A DNA stretch of 64,000 bases from assembly GCF_023094165.1 (NCBI RefSeq), contig NZ_JALMDK010000001.1, forward strand, positions 1,116,001 through 1,180,000, written 5' to 3'. The stretch's first letter is position 1. The number at the start of each line of letters is the position of its first letter. Positions 46,215 through 54,968 of the stretch are shown piece after piece. The translations under genes were made by a program, and so were the position numbers. The DNA is from Crossiella sp. S99.2. Its GTDB lineage: Bacteria > Actinomycetota > Actinomycetes > Mycobacteriales > Pseudonocardiaceae. Under the pieces are notes generated by a model. It saw only the letters and a program-made list of their open reading frames with translations, was not told the DNA's origin and ran no database searches.

Positions 46215-47090
46215 TCAGCCCGGCAGTTCCCAGCTGTTCTCCGCATCCAGCCGGACGATGTGCCGACCCCCGGCGATCACCAGCCGGTACCGCCCGATGT
46301 CCGGACTGCCCAGCCCCTGCCAGCGCGCGTACTCCGCCTCGACCTCGGTCCACAACCGCCGCGGCCCGCCCTCGACCACCGTCCAGCCGCCGTCGCCGCC
46401 GGTGTTCACATTCGCCCAAGACCCGTCCACGTGCCGGAAGCTGGAGCAGCTGACACCCCCGCTCCACCCCCAGGTCCGGTAACCGATCTCGCCGATGGTG
46501 AGCTGGACGTGCAGCCGGAACCCGGCGGGCGCGCCGTGGTCGCACTCGGTCGCGCGCACCGCGGTGCTCCGCTCCGGGTGCATCGGATCCGGCGTCTCGT
46601 TCTCGGTGGTGAACGTGGGTTGCAGGTACACCGGCCACGGGAAACGCCCGGTCCCGTGCCGCTCGTCCGTGACCGTCACGAGCACCGCGATCCCGGTGCC
46701 GGACACCGCGAGGATCTTGCCGCCCGGCTCGCACCGCGCGAGCGACTCCGCCGGAATCCGCAGCCCGCGCAACGGCGCCGCCACGATGATCCGCTGGTAC
46801 GGCGGGCTGATCCGGCCCGACGGCCGGTAACCCGCCCTGGCCAGCCGGTCCCGGACCCGGCGTACCGCCTTGGCCTCCGCACCGGTGACGGTCACCTGCT
46901 CGCTGCCGTACCGCTGGCACAGCAACGCGGCGGTGTAACCCAGGCCAGGCCCGGTCACCAGGATGCGGTGACCGGGCTTCGCCTTGGCCGCGTTGAGCAA
47001 CCGGGCCAGCTCCTCGGCGGGCATCCGGCAGATCGCGTCGGACCGCTCGTCGGCCTCCGGCACGAACCGGTCCCGGGGCACGCTCGCCAC
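46215..47090 (-). CDS. PCMT-like SAM methyltransferase-fold protein
   Basis: About 291 residues. The N-terminus (MASVPRDRFVPEADERSDAI) and ILVTGPGLGYTAALL resemble protein-L-isoaspartate O-methyltransferases, with the SAM-binding loop GPGLGYTAA. The C-terminal 150 residues are beta-rich and of a kind seen in actinomycete PCMT relatives that modify peptides or are inactive. The GTG at 47090 overlaps the upstream peptidase stop by one base (TAGTG). Substrate unknown. Confidence 0.7.
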   Translation of the reverse strand: MASVPRDRFVPEADERSDAICRMPAEELARLLNAAKAKPGHRILVTGPGLGYTAALLCQRYGSEQVTVTGAEAKAVRRVRDRLARAGYRPSGRISPPYQRIIVAAPLRGLRIPAESLARCEPGGKILAVSGTGIAVLVTVTDERHGTGRFPWPVYLQPTFTTENETPDPMHPERSTAVRATECDHGAPAGFRLHVQLTIGEIGYRTWGWSGGVSCSSFRHVDGSWANVNTGGDGGWTVVEGGPRRLWTEVEAEYARWQGLGSPDIGRYRLVIAGGRHIVRLDAENSWELPG

Positions 47091-48535
47091 TAGCTCACGA
47101 TGTCCGCTTTGGCGTTCCAGGTGTTGCAGTCGCGGCTGTTGTTGTACTTCGCGCCGTGGGTGGCCCAGGCCTTGTTGTTGCCGGGGGAGCCGTGGTCGCG
47201 GGGCCGCTTGTTGTTCGGCCAGTCACCGCGTTCGCCCAGGTCGGCGATTGCCGCGTTGGCCAGGTTCCGGTTCACCGAGGCGCGGCCGGAGGCGGCGGCC
47301 AGGAACATCCCGGCGAAGCAACTCGCCTGGAGTTCCTTGCGGCGGGACAACTCCAGCCCGCGGGCCGAGGTCTGACCGGCGTCGTACATCTGGTCCCAGG
47401 CCGCGCCCAGGATGCCGCTCATCGACTGCACGTGGTGGCCGTACTCGTGCGCCAGCACGCCCAGGCTCGGACCGGCCTGCACGTTCTGCCCGTCGTTGCG
47501 CTCCACCCTGGCGTTCATGTAGATCGTGTGGTTGCGCCCGCAGTAGAACGCGCCGCTGGAGTAGCCGCCGGAGCTGCACGGGCTGTTGTCCTTGCCCACC
47601 ACCACTTCCAGGCCCGGCGGGTCATCCGGCAGGTTCGCCGCGCGCATGGCCGGCGCCCACGCCTCGTGCATGCAGCGGATCGCCGCGCCGTAGAAGGCGC
47701 GCAGCGCGTCCGGGTTGGACTTGAACCCTGGCAGGTTGCAGTTCGCGGCCACCACCGGCTTGCCCGCCAGGTGCAGCGGGTTGTCCACCAGCTTGGGCAC
47801 CGGGCGCGGTTGCGGCGGGGCCGAACTGGTCGCGCTGGTGCTGCGCAGTGTGGTGCTGCGACCGGTGGTGGTGCCGGTCGTGGACGTGGTGGTGGCGGTG
47901 GTGCCGTACCCGGTCGTGCGGGCCACCCCGGTGTAGCTCGGGTAGGTGTAGCCGGGCTCGGCGATCGGGGCCTTGCGCCCGGTGCCGACCAGCAGCGCGA
48001 TCAGCCCAGCGCCCACCACCAGCGAACCCACCAGCACCAGCGCGACCACCGGTCCGGCGGACTTGCGGCGCGGCGGCGGGTACCCGATCGGCCAGGCCTG
48101 CTGCGGCGGCATCCACGGCGGCGGCGGGCCACCGGGGCCACCGTGACCGGGCGGCCGCGGCGCGCTGTGCGGCGCGGCCATCGGCGGCGGCATCACCGCC
48201 CGCGGCGGCGGCGCGAACCCACCGCCGGGCATCGGCGGCATTCCCGGCCGCATCCCGCCGGGCGGACCCGGCGGCATCGGCGGCGGCCCGCCGGGCAGCT
48301 GCGGTGGCACAGGCTGCGGACCGCTGGGCATCGGCGGCCGCTGGTACGGGCCGGAAGGCATCGGCGGCGGCTGCACCACACCGGGCGGTGGCATCCGGCG
48401 GGTGCCCTGCGGGGCGATCGGCGCCGGCCGCGGTGGTGGGGCGACCGGCGCGGGTGGCGGCCAGCCGGCGCGCGGACCCTGCTGCGGTCCGGCGCCCGGC
48501 GGCGGCCACGAGCCGGGAGGGGGCGGCGTGGTCAT
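47090..48535 (-). CDS. Membrane-anchored neutral zinc metallopeptidase (YpfJ-like)
   Basis: About 481 residues. The first 155 are cytosolic and extremely Pro-rich; one membrane helix follows (VVALVLVGSLVVGAGLIALLVG), then a Thr/Ser linker and an extracytoplasmic peptidase domain with HEYGHH (the HExxH zinc site) and a downstream conserved ELQASCFAGMFLA region. Cysteines probably form disulphides. It is the longer of two tandem paralogues. Natural substrate unknown. Confidence 0.85.
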   Translation of the reverse strand: MTTPPPPGSWPPPGAGPQQGPRAGWPPPAPVAPPPRPAPIAPQGTRRMPPPGVVQPPPMPSGPYQRPPMPSGPQPVPPQLPGGPPPMPPGPPGGMRPGMPPMPGGGFAPPPRAVMPPPMAAPHSAPRPPGHGGPGGPPPPWMPPQQAWPIGYPPPRRKSAGPVVALVLVGSLVVGAGLIALLVGTGRKAPIAEPGYTYPSYTGVARTTGYGTTATTTSTTGTTTGRSTTLRSTSATSSAPPQPRPVPKLVDNPLHLAGKPVVAANCNLPGFKSNPDALRAFYGAAIRCMHEAWAPAMRAANLPDDPPGLEVVVGKDNSPCSSGGYSSGAFYCGRNHTIYMNARVERNDGQNVQAGPSLGVLAHEYGHHVQSMSGILGAAWDQMYDAGQTSARGLELSRRKELQASCFAGMFLAAASGRASVNRNLANAAIADLGERGDWPNNKRPRDHGSPGNNKAWATHGAKYNNSRDCNTWNAKADIVS

Positions 48536-48549
48536 GCTCGGTGCTCAGC

Positions 48550-49596
48550 TCATTTCACGTCTGCGGGCTTGGCCGCCCAGGTGTTGCAGTCCTTCGCGTT
48601 GTTGGACGCATAACCCCGCTTGGCCCAGGCTCCCTGGTTCTTGCCGGTGCCGTGACTGGACTGGCTGTCGGGCGAGTCGTCAGCCTGCCGGAAGTCGTTG
48701 ACCGCCTTGTCGGCCAGCGCCTTGGTCACGGTGCCGCGGCCGACCGTAGCGGCAAGGAACATGCCCGCGAAGCAGTTTGCCTGCATTTCGATGCGGCGGG
48801 ACAACTCGGCCGAGACCGGCGTGCCCTCCCCGGCCTCCTCCTGCTTCTGCCCGGCCGCGGCCAGCATCCCGCTCAGCGCCTGGATGTGGTGGCCGTACTC
48901 GTGCGCCAGCGTGGCCAGGTGCCCGCCGGGGGAGTTGGTGCCGTAGACCCGCAGCAGCCGCTTGGTCGGCATGTAGATCATCGAGTTCCGCGAGCAGTAC
49001 ATGGCCACGAACTGCTCGTCCTTGTCCGCCTTGCCGCAGGCGGTCTCGGTGATGTCTGCCGAGGTGTCCAGCTCCACCTTGTGCGTGGGCAGGTTGGCCG
49101 CCTCCAGCAGCGGCGTCCAGGCCCGCTCCAGGCAGTCGATGCCCGCCAGGTAGTAGGTGCGCAGCTGATCGGTGGCCCGGCCGATCTTGGGCAGGTCGCA
49201 CTGGGCGAAGGCGAGCTTGCCGCCGTCGACCATCAGTGGGTGGTCCTCCAGCTTGCGGGTGGGGCGCGGCCGCAGCGGGGCGGGCGAGGGCTGGGCGGAA
49301 TCCGGCGCGGCGGTGGTGCCGGGGCTGTTCGGCGAGGACTGCGCGGCGGCGTCCGGCTCACCCGCGTTGTCCCCGGTGACCTTGGCGTAGACCACCACCG
49401 ACCCGACCAGCACGACCAGCACCAGCAGGATGGTCAGCGGCGAGTTCTTGCGGCGGCGCGGCGGCTTCGGCGGCTCCGGATCGAGGTAGCCGGAGTAGTC
49501 GGCATAGCTCGGATACGGATCGTGGTACCCGGGGTAGCCCGAGCCCGCGGACCCGCCGTGCTCCGGCGGCTGACCCGGCCCAGAAGGCGCCGTCAT
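48550..49596 (-). CDS. Membrane-anchored neutral zinc metallopeptidase, second paralogue
   Basis: About 348 residues. Same layout as its neighbour: a short Pro/Tyr-rich cytosolic tail, a membrane helix (LTILLVLVVLVGSVVVYA), a linker, then a peptidase domain with HEYGHH and EMQANCFAGMFLA. The C-terminal CNTW motif is shared with the paralogue. The ATG at 49596 is preferred over 49638 because GAGGGGTGAAG precedes it. Tandem duplication is the likely origin. It is 14 bases upstream of the longer copy. Confidence 0.85.
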   Translation of the reverse strand: MTAPSGPGQPPEHGGSAGSGYPGYHDPYPSYADYSGYLDPEPPKPPRRRKNSPLTILLVLVVLVGSVVVYAKVTGDNAGEPDAAAQSSPNSPGTTAAPDSAQPSPAPLRPRPTRKLEDHPLMVDGGKLAFAQCDLPKIGRATDQLRTYYLAGIDCLERAWTPLLEAANLPTHKVELDTSADITETACGKADKDEQFVAMYCSRNSMIYMPTKRLLRVYGTNSPGGHLATLAHEYGHHIQALSGMLAAAGQKQEEAGEGTPVSAELSRRIEMQANCFAGMFLAATVGRGTVTKALADKAVNDFRQADDSPDSQSSHGTGKNQGAWAKRGYASNNAKDCNTWAAKPADVK

Positions 49597-49644
49597 CGCG
49601 TCTTCACCCCTCTTTTCCCACTCGATGCCCCGAAGCATAGGTCG

Positions 49645-51366
49645 ATGCCGCTATTCTCCGCTGCCGTGTTGACGAACTGGGGCGCCGTGCTCTCCGCAGC
49701 CGTGCTGGCACCTGTCGCGTTCCTCGCTGTGCCCCCGCCGCCCTCGGGCGGAGTCGAGCCCAGCGGCCCTCAGGGGCTGCCCGGCACGATCGCCGCCGAC
49801 GTCTCGCTCCGGCTGGAACGCGACGGCAAGCTCAGTGTGACCGAGCAGGTCGCCGTGCCGGAAGGACAGACGGTCACCCGGACCGTGCCACTGCGCATCG
49901 CCGCAGGTGACGACGTGGAACGGGTGTTCACCGTGAGCAAGGCCGCGGTGGAGGGCAAGGGCAGCGTCGAGCAGAACGCCGAGGAGCTGACGCTCCGGCT
50001 CAACGCCGGCCAGACCAAGATCACCTACACCGTCGAGGGCGCGGTCAGCGAATCCGGCGACGCCCAGGACGTGCGCTGGCAGGTCTCCGGCGGCTGGAGC
50101 GCGGACCTGGACTCGGTCTCGGTCAGCTTCGTCTCGCCCAAGCCGCCCACCTCGGTCACCTGCCTGGCAGGCGTGCCCGGCTCGGCGACCCTGTGCACCA
50201 ACGCCCAGGTGGTCGCCGGTGAGGCCGCCTCGGCGCGCAACATCGGGCTCAAGCAGGGCGAGCGGGTCGACCTGGCGGTCGGCCTGGAGCCGGGCACCGT
50301 GCCGGCCAACGCCCGCTTCGACCAGGGCTCCACCCTGGCCAGGGCCTTCGCGCTCACCCCGCTCACCCTGGGCGGACTCGGCGGCCTCGCGCTGCTGCTG
50401 CTCGGTGGCGTGGCCCTGCTCTGGTTCGCCCGTGGTCGCGACGCCAAGGCGCTGGCCAGCGATGTCGGCCCGGTGCAGGTGCTGGTCGCGGACGAGGAGC
50501 AGCGGGTCAGCTTCGCCTCCCCGGACGGCGTGCTGCCCGGCCAGGTCGGCACCGTGGTGGACGAGCACGTGGACGTGGTCGACGTCTCGGCCACCGTGGT
50601 CGACCTCGCGGTGCGCAACTACCTGTGGATCGAGGAGATCCACGGCGGCAGCGGCGTGGCCAACTGGCGGATCGTGCGGCGCAACCCGCCGGATGACTAC
50701 CTCACCGACTACGAGCGCGCCGTCTACGACACCCTGTTCACCGGCGACCGGGAGCAGGTGCTGCTCTCCCAGCTGCGCGGTGGCGGCGGCCTGGACCTGA
50801 CCGGCGTGCGCGACGCGCTCTACACCGACGTGGTCGAGCGGCAGTGGTTCACCAGCCGCCCGGACACCGAGCGCACCCGCTGGTGGTGGATCGGTCTCGG
50901 CCTGACCGGCCTGGGCATTGCGGCCACCCTGGTGATGGCCTTCACCACCACCTACGCCGTGCTCGGCCTCGCGGTGATCGTGGCAGGCGTCGCGCTGACC
51001 GTCGGCGCCCGCTCCATGCCCGCCCGCACCCGCCGGGGCAGCGCGCTGCTGGCCCAGGTCCGCGGCCTGCGCGGCTACCTGCACACGGTCCAGGTGGACG
51101 ACATCCCGCCTGCCGACCGCGAGATGGTCTTCTCCCGCTCGCTGCCCTACGCGGTGGTGCTCGGCGAGACCGACCGCTGGCTGCGCGCCTTCGCCACCCT
51201 GGACTCCGACGCGGACGGCACGCCCGGCCTGTACTGGTACGGGGAATCGGCCCAGGGCGAGGAGTCCACGCCGGACCTCCGGCGGTTCGCGGCGCACTTC
51301 CCGCTGTTCCTGGCCGCGGTGGACGGGGTGCTCGCCGAGGCCGGGCACCTGCGCGCACTTCGGTAG
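49645..51366 (+). CDS. DUF2207 family membrane protein
   Basis: About 573 residues. An N-terminal signal or anchor, an extracytoplasmic beta-sandwich (DVSLRLERDGKLSVTEQVAVPEG), a membrane helix near 237-260, a cytosolic winged-helix-like region (AVRNYLWIEEI, DYERAVYDTLF), and two close helices near 415-455 followed by a C-terminal cytosolic domain. This is the DUF2207 arrangement. Function unknown. ATG at 49645; a GTG a few codons later is an alternative. Divergent from the peptidase pair. Confidence 0.85.
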   Translation: MPLFSAAVLTNWGAVLSAAVLAPVAFLAVPPPPSGGVEPSGPQGLPGTIAADVSLRLERDGKLSVTEQVAVPEGQTVTRTVPLRIAAGDDVERVFTVSKAAVEGKGSVEQNAEELTLRLNAGQTKITYTVEGAVSESGDAQDVRWQVSGGWSADLDSVSVSFVSPKPPTSVTCLAGVPGSATLCTNAQVVAGEAASARNIGLKQGERVDLAVGLEPGTVPANARFDQGSTLARAFALTPLTLGGLGGLALLLLGGVALLWFARGRDAKALASDVGPVQVLVADEEQRVSFASPDGVLPGQVGTVVDEHVDVVDVSATVVDLAVRNYLWIEEIHGGSGVANWRIVRRNPPDDYLTDYERAVYDTLFTGDREQVLLSQLRGGGGLDLTGVRDALYTDVVERQWFTSRPDTERTRWWWIGLGLTGLGIAATLVMAFTTTYAVLGLAVIVAGVALTVGARSMPARTRRGSALLAQVRGLRGYLHTVQVDDIPPADREMVFSRSLPYAVVLGETDRWLRAFATLDSDADGTPGLYWYGESAQGEESTPDLRRFAAHFPLFLAAVDGVLAEAGHLRALR

Positions 51367-51384
51367 GGCCCGTAGTCTTACGTC

Positions 51385-52668
51385 ATGTCAGATCCCCAGC
51401 TGCACCGGGTGACTCTCGCCAACGGACTGCGCGTCCTGCTCGCGCCCGATCGCACGGCTCCCGTGGTGTGTGTCAGCGTGCACTATGACGTGGGCTTCCG
51501 GTCGGAACCCGAGGGTCGCACCGGTTTCGCGCACCTGTTCGAGCACCTGATGTTCCAGGGCAGCGAGAGCCTGGAGAAACTCGCCCATTTCCGGCACGTC
51601 CAGGGCTCCGGCGGGGTGTTCAACGGTTCCACACATCCGGACTACACCGACTACTTCCAGGTGGCGCCCTCCGCGGCGCTGGAGCGGATGCTCTTCCTGG
51701 AAGCCGACCGGATGCGCGCGCCCAAGCTGACCGAGGAGAACCTGCGCAACCAGGTCGACGTGGTCAAGGAGGAGATCCGGCTCAACGTGCTGAACCGGCC
51801 CTACGGCGGGTTCCCGTGGATCACCCTGCCGCCGGTGCTGTACTCCACCTTCGCCAACGCGCACAACGGCTACGGTGACTTCTCCGACCTGGAGCAGGCC
51901 AGTCTGCAGGACTGCGCGACCTTCTTCGACACCTTCTACGCCCCGGGCAACGCGGTGCTCACCGTCGCCGGTGACTTCACCGCGAACGAGGCGATCGACC
52001 TGGTGCAGAAGCACTTCGGCGATGTGCCGGCCCGCCCGGTGCCGGTGCGGCCCTCCTTCGCCGAGCCGTTCCCGCAGGGCGAGCTGCGCGGGGAGTACAC
52101 CGACGCGCACGCCACCCTGCCCGGGGTCGCGGTCGGCTACCGGCTGCCCGACCCGGCAGGCGATCTGGACTCCTACCTCAACTACGTGGTGCTCACCGCG
52201 CTGCTCACCGACGGGGACTCCTCCCGGTTGCAGCGCCGGATGACCCAGGACGAGGAGCTGGTGGTCGAGGTCGGCGCCCGCTGCGGCCTGCTGGGCAGCG
52301 CGCTGGACGCGCGGGACCCGGACACGCTGACGGTGACCGCCATCCATCCGTCCACAGTGGACGTGTCCAGGGTGATCGGCGCGCTGGACGAGGAACTGCA
52401 CCGGCTGGCCTCCGACGGTCCGGACACCGACGAGCTGGCCAGGGTGGAGGCCCGCTGGGCCGCCGCGCTGTACTCCGAGCACGACCGACTGATGTCGCGC
52501 ACGCTCGCCCTCGGCGCGGCCGAACTGCTCTTCGGGCGGGCCGAGCTGATCAGCGAACTGCCGCGGCGGATCGCCGGGGTCAGCGAGGAGGACGTGGTAA
52601 CCGCGGCCAAGGCGCTGCGCCCGGACTCTCGCGCCGTGCTCGTGCTCAACGCCGGAGGAGACCAGTGA
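51385..52668 (+). CDS. M16 family zinc metallopeptidase, catalytic subunit
   Basis: About 427 residues. The inverted zinc motif HLFEH (HxxEH) is near residues 51-55 within FAHLFEHLMFQGS, with the downstream conserved glutamate in DVVKEEIRLN. It has the two-lobe M16 fold of insulinase/processing-peptidase type. It overlaps the non-catalytic partner by GTGA, a common arrangement in which the two subunits form one chamber. The natural substrate is unknown. Confidence 0.93.
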   Translation: MSDPQLHRVTLANGLRVLLAPDRTAPVVCVSVHYDVGFRSEPEGRTGFAHLFEHLMFQGSESLEKLAHFRHVQGSGGVFNGSTHPDYTDYFQVAPSAALERMLFLEADRMRAPKLTEENLRNQVDVVKEEIRLNVLNRPYGGFPWITLPPVLYSTFANAHNGYGDFSDLEQASLQDCATFFDTFYAPGNAVLTVAGDFTANEAIDLVQKHFGDVPARPVPVRPSFAEPFPQGELRGEYTDAHATLPGVAVGYRLPDPAGDLDSYLNYVVLTALLTDGDSSRLQRRMTQDEELVVEVGARCGLLGSALDARDPDTLTVTAIHPSTVDVSRVIGALDEELHRLASDGPDTDELARVEARWAAALYSEHDRLMSRTLALGAAELLFGRAELISELPRRIAGVSEEDVVTAAKALRPDSRAVLVLNAGGDQ

Positions 52669-54059
52669 CCGAGTCCACTGTGACAGAGGGGCTGAAGCGC
52701 CGCCCACGCACCGCCGAGGAAATCGGCCGCACCGAACAAGGTCCGCGCCCGCTGCCGCCGCTGGGCGAGCAGAACGTGGCCACCGAAGTGTCCATTGTGG
52801 ACAAAACGCTGGCCAACGGGCTGCGGGTGGTGGCCGCCCAGCGCGCCACCGTGCCGCTGGTCGGCATGCGGCTGTTCGTGCCCTTCGCGGGCACCGACCC
52901 CCAGCACCCGGCCATCGCCGAACTGCTGGCCGCCACCGTGACCACCGGCACCGGCAGGCGCAACCGGCTGCAGATCGCCGACGAGCTGGCCCTGGTCGGC
53001 TCCTCGATCAGCGCCACGGTCGACCCGGAACGGCTCTCCTTCAGCGGCGAGGGCCTGGCCAGCGGCCTGGACGTGCAGCTGGACGTGCTCGGCGACCTGC
53101 TCACCGGCGCCAGCTACCCCGAGGACGAGCTGCTCCGCGAGCGCGAGCGGCTGGTCAACGCGATCGCGCTGGCCCGCAGCGAACCGGGCACCATCGCCCG
53201 CGAGGCCCTGCAGAAGCACCGCTACGGCGACCACCCGTTCGTCAAGGAGGTGCCGCTGCACTCCGATGTCGCGGAGGTCTCCGCCGAGCAGGTCCGCGCG
53301 CTGCACAAGAACAACCTGCTGCCGCGCGGCTCGATCCTGGTGCTGGTCGGCGATGTCGACCCACACAAGATGATCGAGGTCGTGGCGGACAAGCTCGGCG
53401 GCTGGCAGGGCGAGGGCAGTGCGACGCCGCTGCCCGCGCTGCCGGAGCTGACGGGCGGCGACCTGAAACTGGTGCACCGGCCCGGCGCCGTGCAGTCCCA
53501 GTTCCGGCTGTCCACCCAGGCGGTGCCGCGCAACCACCCCAAGTACGCCGCGCTGCAGCTGGCGAACCTGGTCTACTGCGGCTACTTCTCCTCCCGCCTG
53601 GTGGAGAACATCCGCGAGGACAAGGGTTTCACCTACTCGGCCCGCTCGGCCTTCGAGTACACCCCCGGCAACGCCACCCTGTTGCTGGACGCGGACACCG
53701 CCAGCGATGTCAGCGCCGCCGCGCTGCTGGAGATCCGCTACGAACTGGGCCGGATGGTGGTCTCGCCGCCGACCCAGGCCGAGGTGGACTCCGCCCGCAA
53801 CTACCTGATCGGCATGCAGCTCATCGCCGAGGCATCCCAGGCCGGACTGGCGAACACGCTGCTGTCGCTGACCGCCTTCGGGCTGGACTTCGACTGGCTG
53901 CGCGCGCACCAGCGCAGGCTGGCGCAGGTCAGTGTGGAGGAGGTGGCCGAGGCGGCCCGCGAGTTCTTCGCGCCGGGCGCCTGGACCGGGGTCGTGGTCG
54001 GCGACGCGGACGCACTGGCCGGAACAATGGGCGCCCTTGGCGGAGTTCTCCTTCCGTGA
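52665..54059 (+). CDS. M16 family peptidase-like, non-catalytic partner
   Basis: About 464 residues. M16 fold but the HxxEH site is replaced (HPAIAELLAATVT), so it cannot bind zinc in the usual way. It retains the R/Y pair near the C-terminus (FSSRLVENIREDKGFTYSA) that helps to bind substrate in such complexes. It likely pairs with the upstream subunit. It starts with GTG after GGAGG and overlaps the nudC start. Confidence 0.92.
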   Translation: MTESTVTEGLKRRPRTAEEIGRTEQGPRPLPPLGEQNVATEVSIVDKTLANGLRVVAAQRATVPLVGMRLFVPFAGTDPQHPAIAELLAATVTTGTGRRNRLQIADELALVGSSISATVDPERLSFSGEGLASGLDVQLDVLGDLLTGASYPEDELLRERERLVNAIALARSEPGTIAREALQKHRYGDHPFVKEVPLHSDVAEVSAEQVRALHKNNLLPRGSILVLVGDVDPHKMIEVVADKLGGWQGEGSATPLPALPELTGGDLKLVHRPGAVQSQFRLSTQAVPRNHPKYAALQLANLVYCGYFSSRLVENIREDKGFTYSARSAFEYTPGNATLLLDADTASDVSAAALLEIRYELGRMVVSPPTQAEVDSARNYLIGMQLIAEASQAGLANTLLSLTAFGLDFDWLRAHQRRLAQVSVEEVAEAAREFFAPGAWTGVVVGDADALAGTMGALGGVLLP

Positions 54060-54964
54060 CCCAGGATTTCCAGCTCGACCGACTGCCCGCACTGTCCAGG
54101 TCCACGGTGGACCGCGACGATCTGCTGCGGGACGACGCGGCCCGCCTCGCCGAACTCTGGCGCACGGCGGAGCTGCTCGTTGTCGACAAACGGGGCCGGG
54201 TCGAGCTGCGCGAGGGCGGTGCGGGACTGCGGTTGCGCCCCGCCGTCGAGCACTCGCCCGAACCCGGTGACACCGCGGTGCTGCTCGGCACCCAGGACGG
54301 CCGCTCGTACTGGGCCGTGCCGGCCGAGCAGGAGCTGGAAGAGGAGAACTGGCAGGACCTCCGGATGACCGGCGCCCTGCTCGACGACACCGACGCGGGT
54401 CTGCTGACCACCGCGGTCGGGTTGCTGACCTGGCACCGGCACTCCGGTTTCTGCGCGCGCTGCGGCGCGTCCACCAAGCCCGAACGGGCCGGGTGGGCGC
54501 GCCGCTGCACCGGCTGCGGGCGCGAGGAGTACCCGCGCACCGACCCGGCGGTGATCTGCCTGGTGCACGACGGCGCGGACCAGGTCATCCTGGCCCGCCA
54601 GCCGATCTGGCCGCCGGAGCGCTACTCGGTGCTGGCCGGTTTTGTGGAAACTGGTGAGTCCCTCGAAGCCTGTGTGGTGCGCGAGGTCGCCGAGGAGGTC
54701 GGCGTCAAGGTCCGCGACGTGCGCTACCTGGGCAGCCAGCCCTGGCCGTTCCCGCGTTCGCTGATGGTCGGCTTCGCCGCACTGGCCGATCCGGGCGCCA
54801 CGCTGACTCCCGCCGAGGGCGAGATCGAGGAAGCCAACTGGGTGCACCGGGACCAGGTGCGGGCCGCGATCGCCGCAGGCGGCGAGATCCCGGGCCTGCG
54901 CCTGCCGCCGGAGACCTCCATCGCGCGCCGCATGCTCGAGGGTTGGGCGGCAATGCGAGGATGA
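54056..54964 (+). CDS. nudC: NAD(+) diphosphatase / NADH pyrophosphatase
   Basis: About 302 residues. A zinc ribbon (CARCGAS and CTGCGRE) followed by the Nudix box ([22 protein letters not shown]) that binds metal and diphosphate, then SQPWPFPRS, the NADH-specific signature. It hydrolyses NAD(H) and can remove NAD caps from RNA in other bacteria. In M. tuberculosis (Rv3199c) it also lies next to uvrD2. GTG start overlaps the M16 stop. Confidence 0.95.
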   Translation: MTQDFQLDRLPALSRSTVDRDDLLRDDAARLAELWRTAELLVVDKRGRVELREGGAGLRLRPAVEHSPEPGDTAVLLGTQDGRSYWAVPAEQELEEENWQDLRMTGALLDDTDAGLLTTAVGLLTWHRHSGFCARCGASTKPERAGWARRCTGCGREEYPRTDPAVICLVHDGADQVILARQPIWPPERYSVLAGFVETGESLEACVVREVAEEVGVKVRDVRYLGSQPWPFPRSLMVGFAALADPGATLTPAEGEIEEANWVHRDQVRAAIAAGGEIPGLRLPPETSIARRMLEGWAAMRG

Positions 54965-54968
54965 CCCG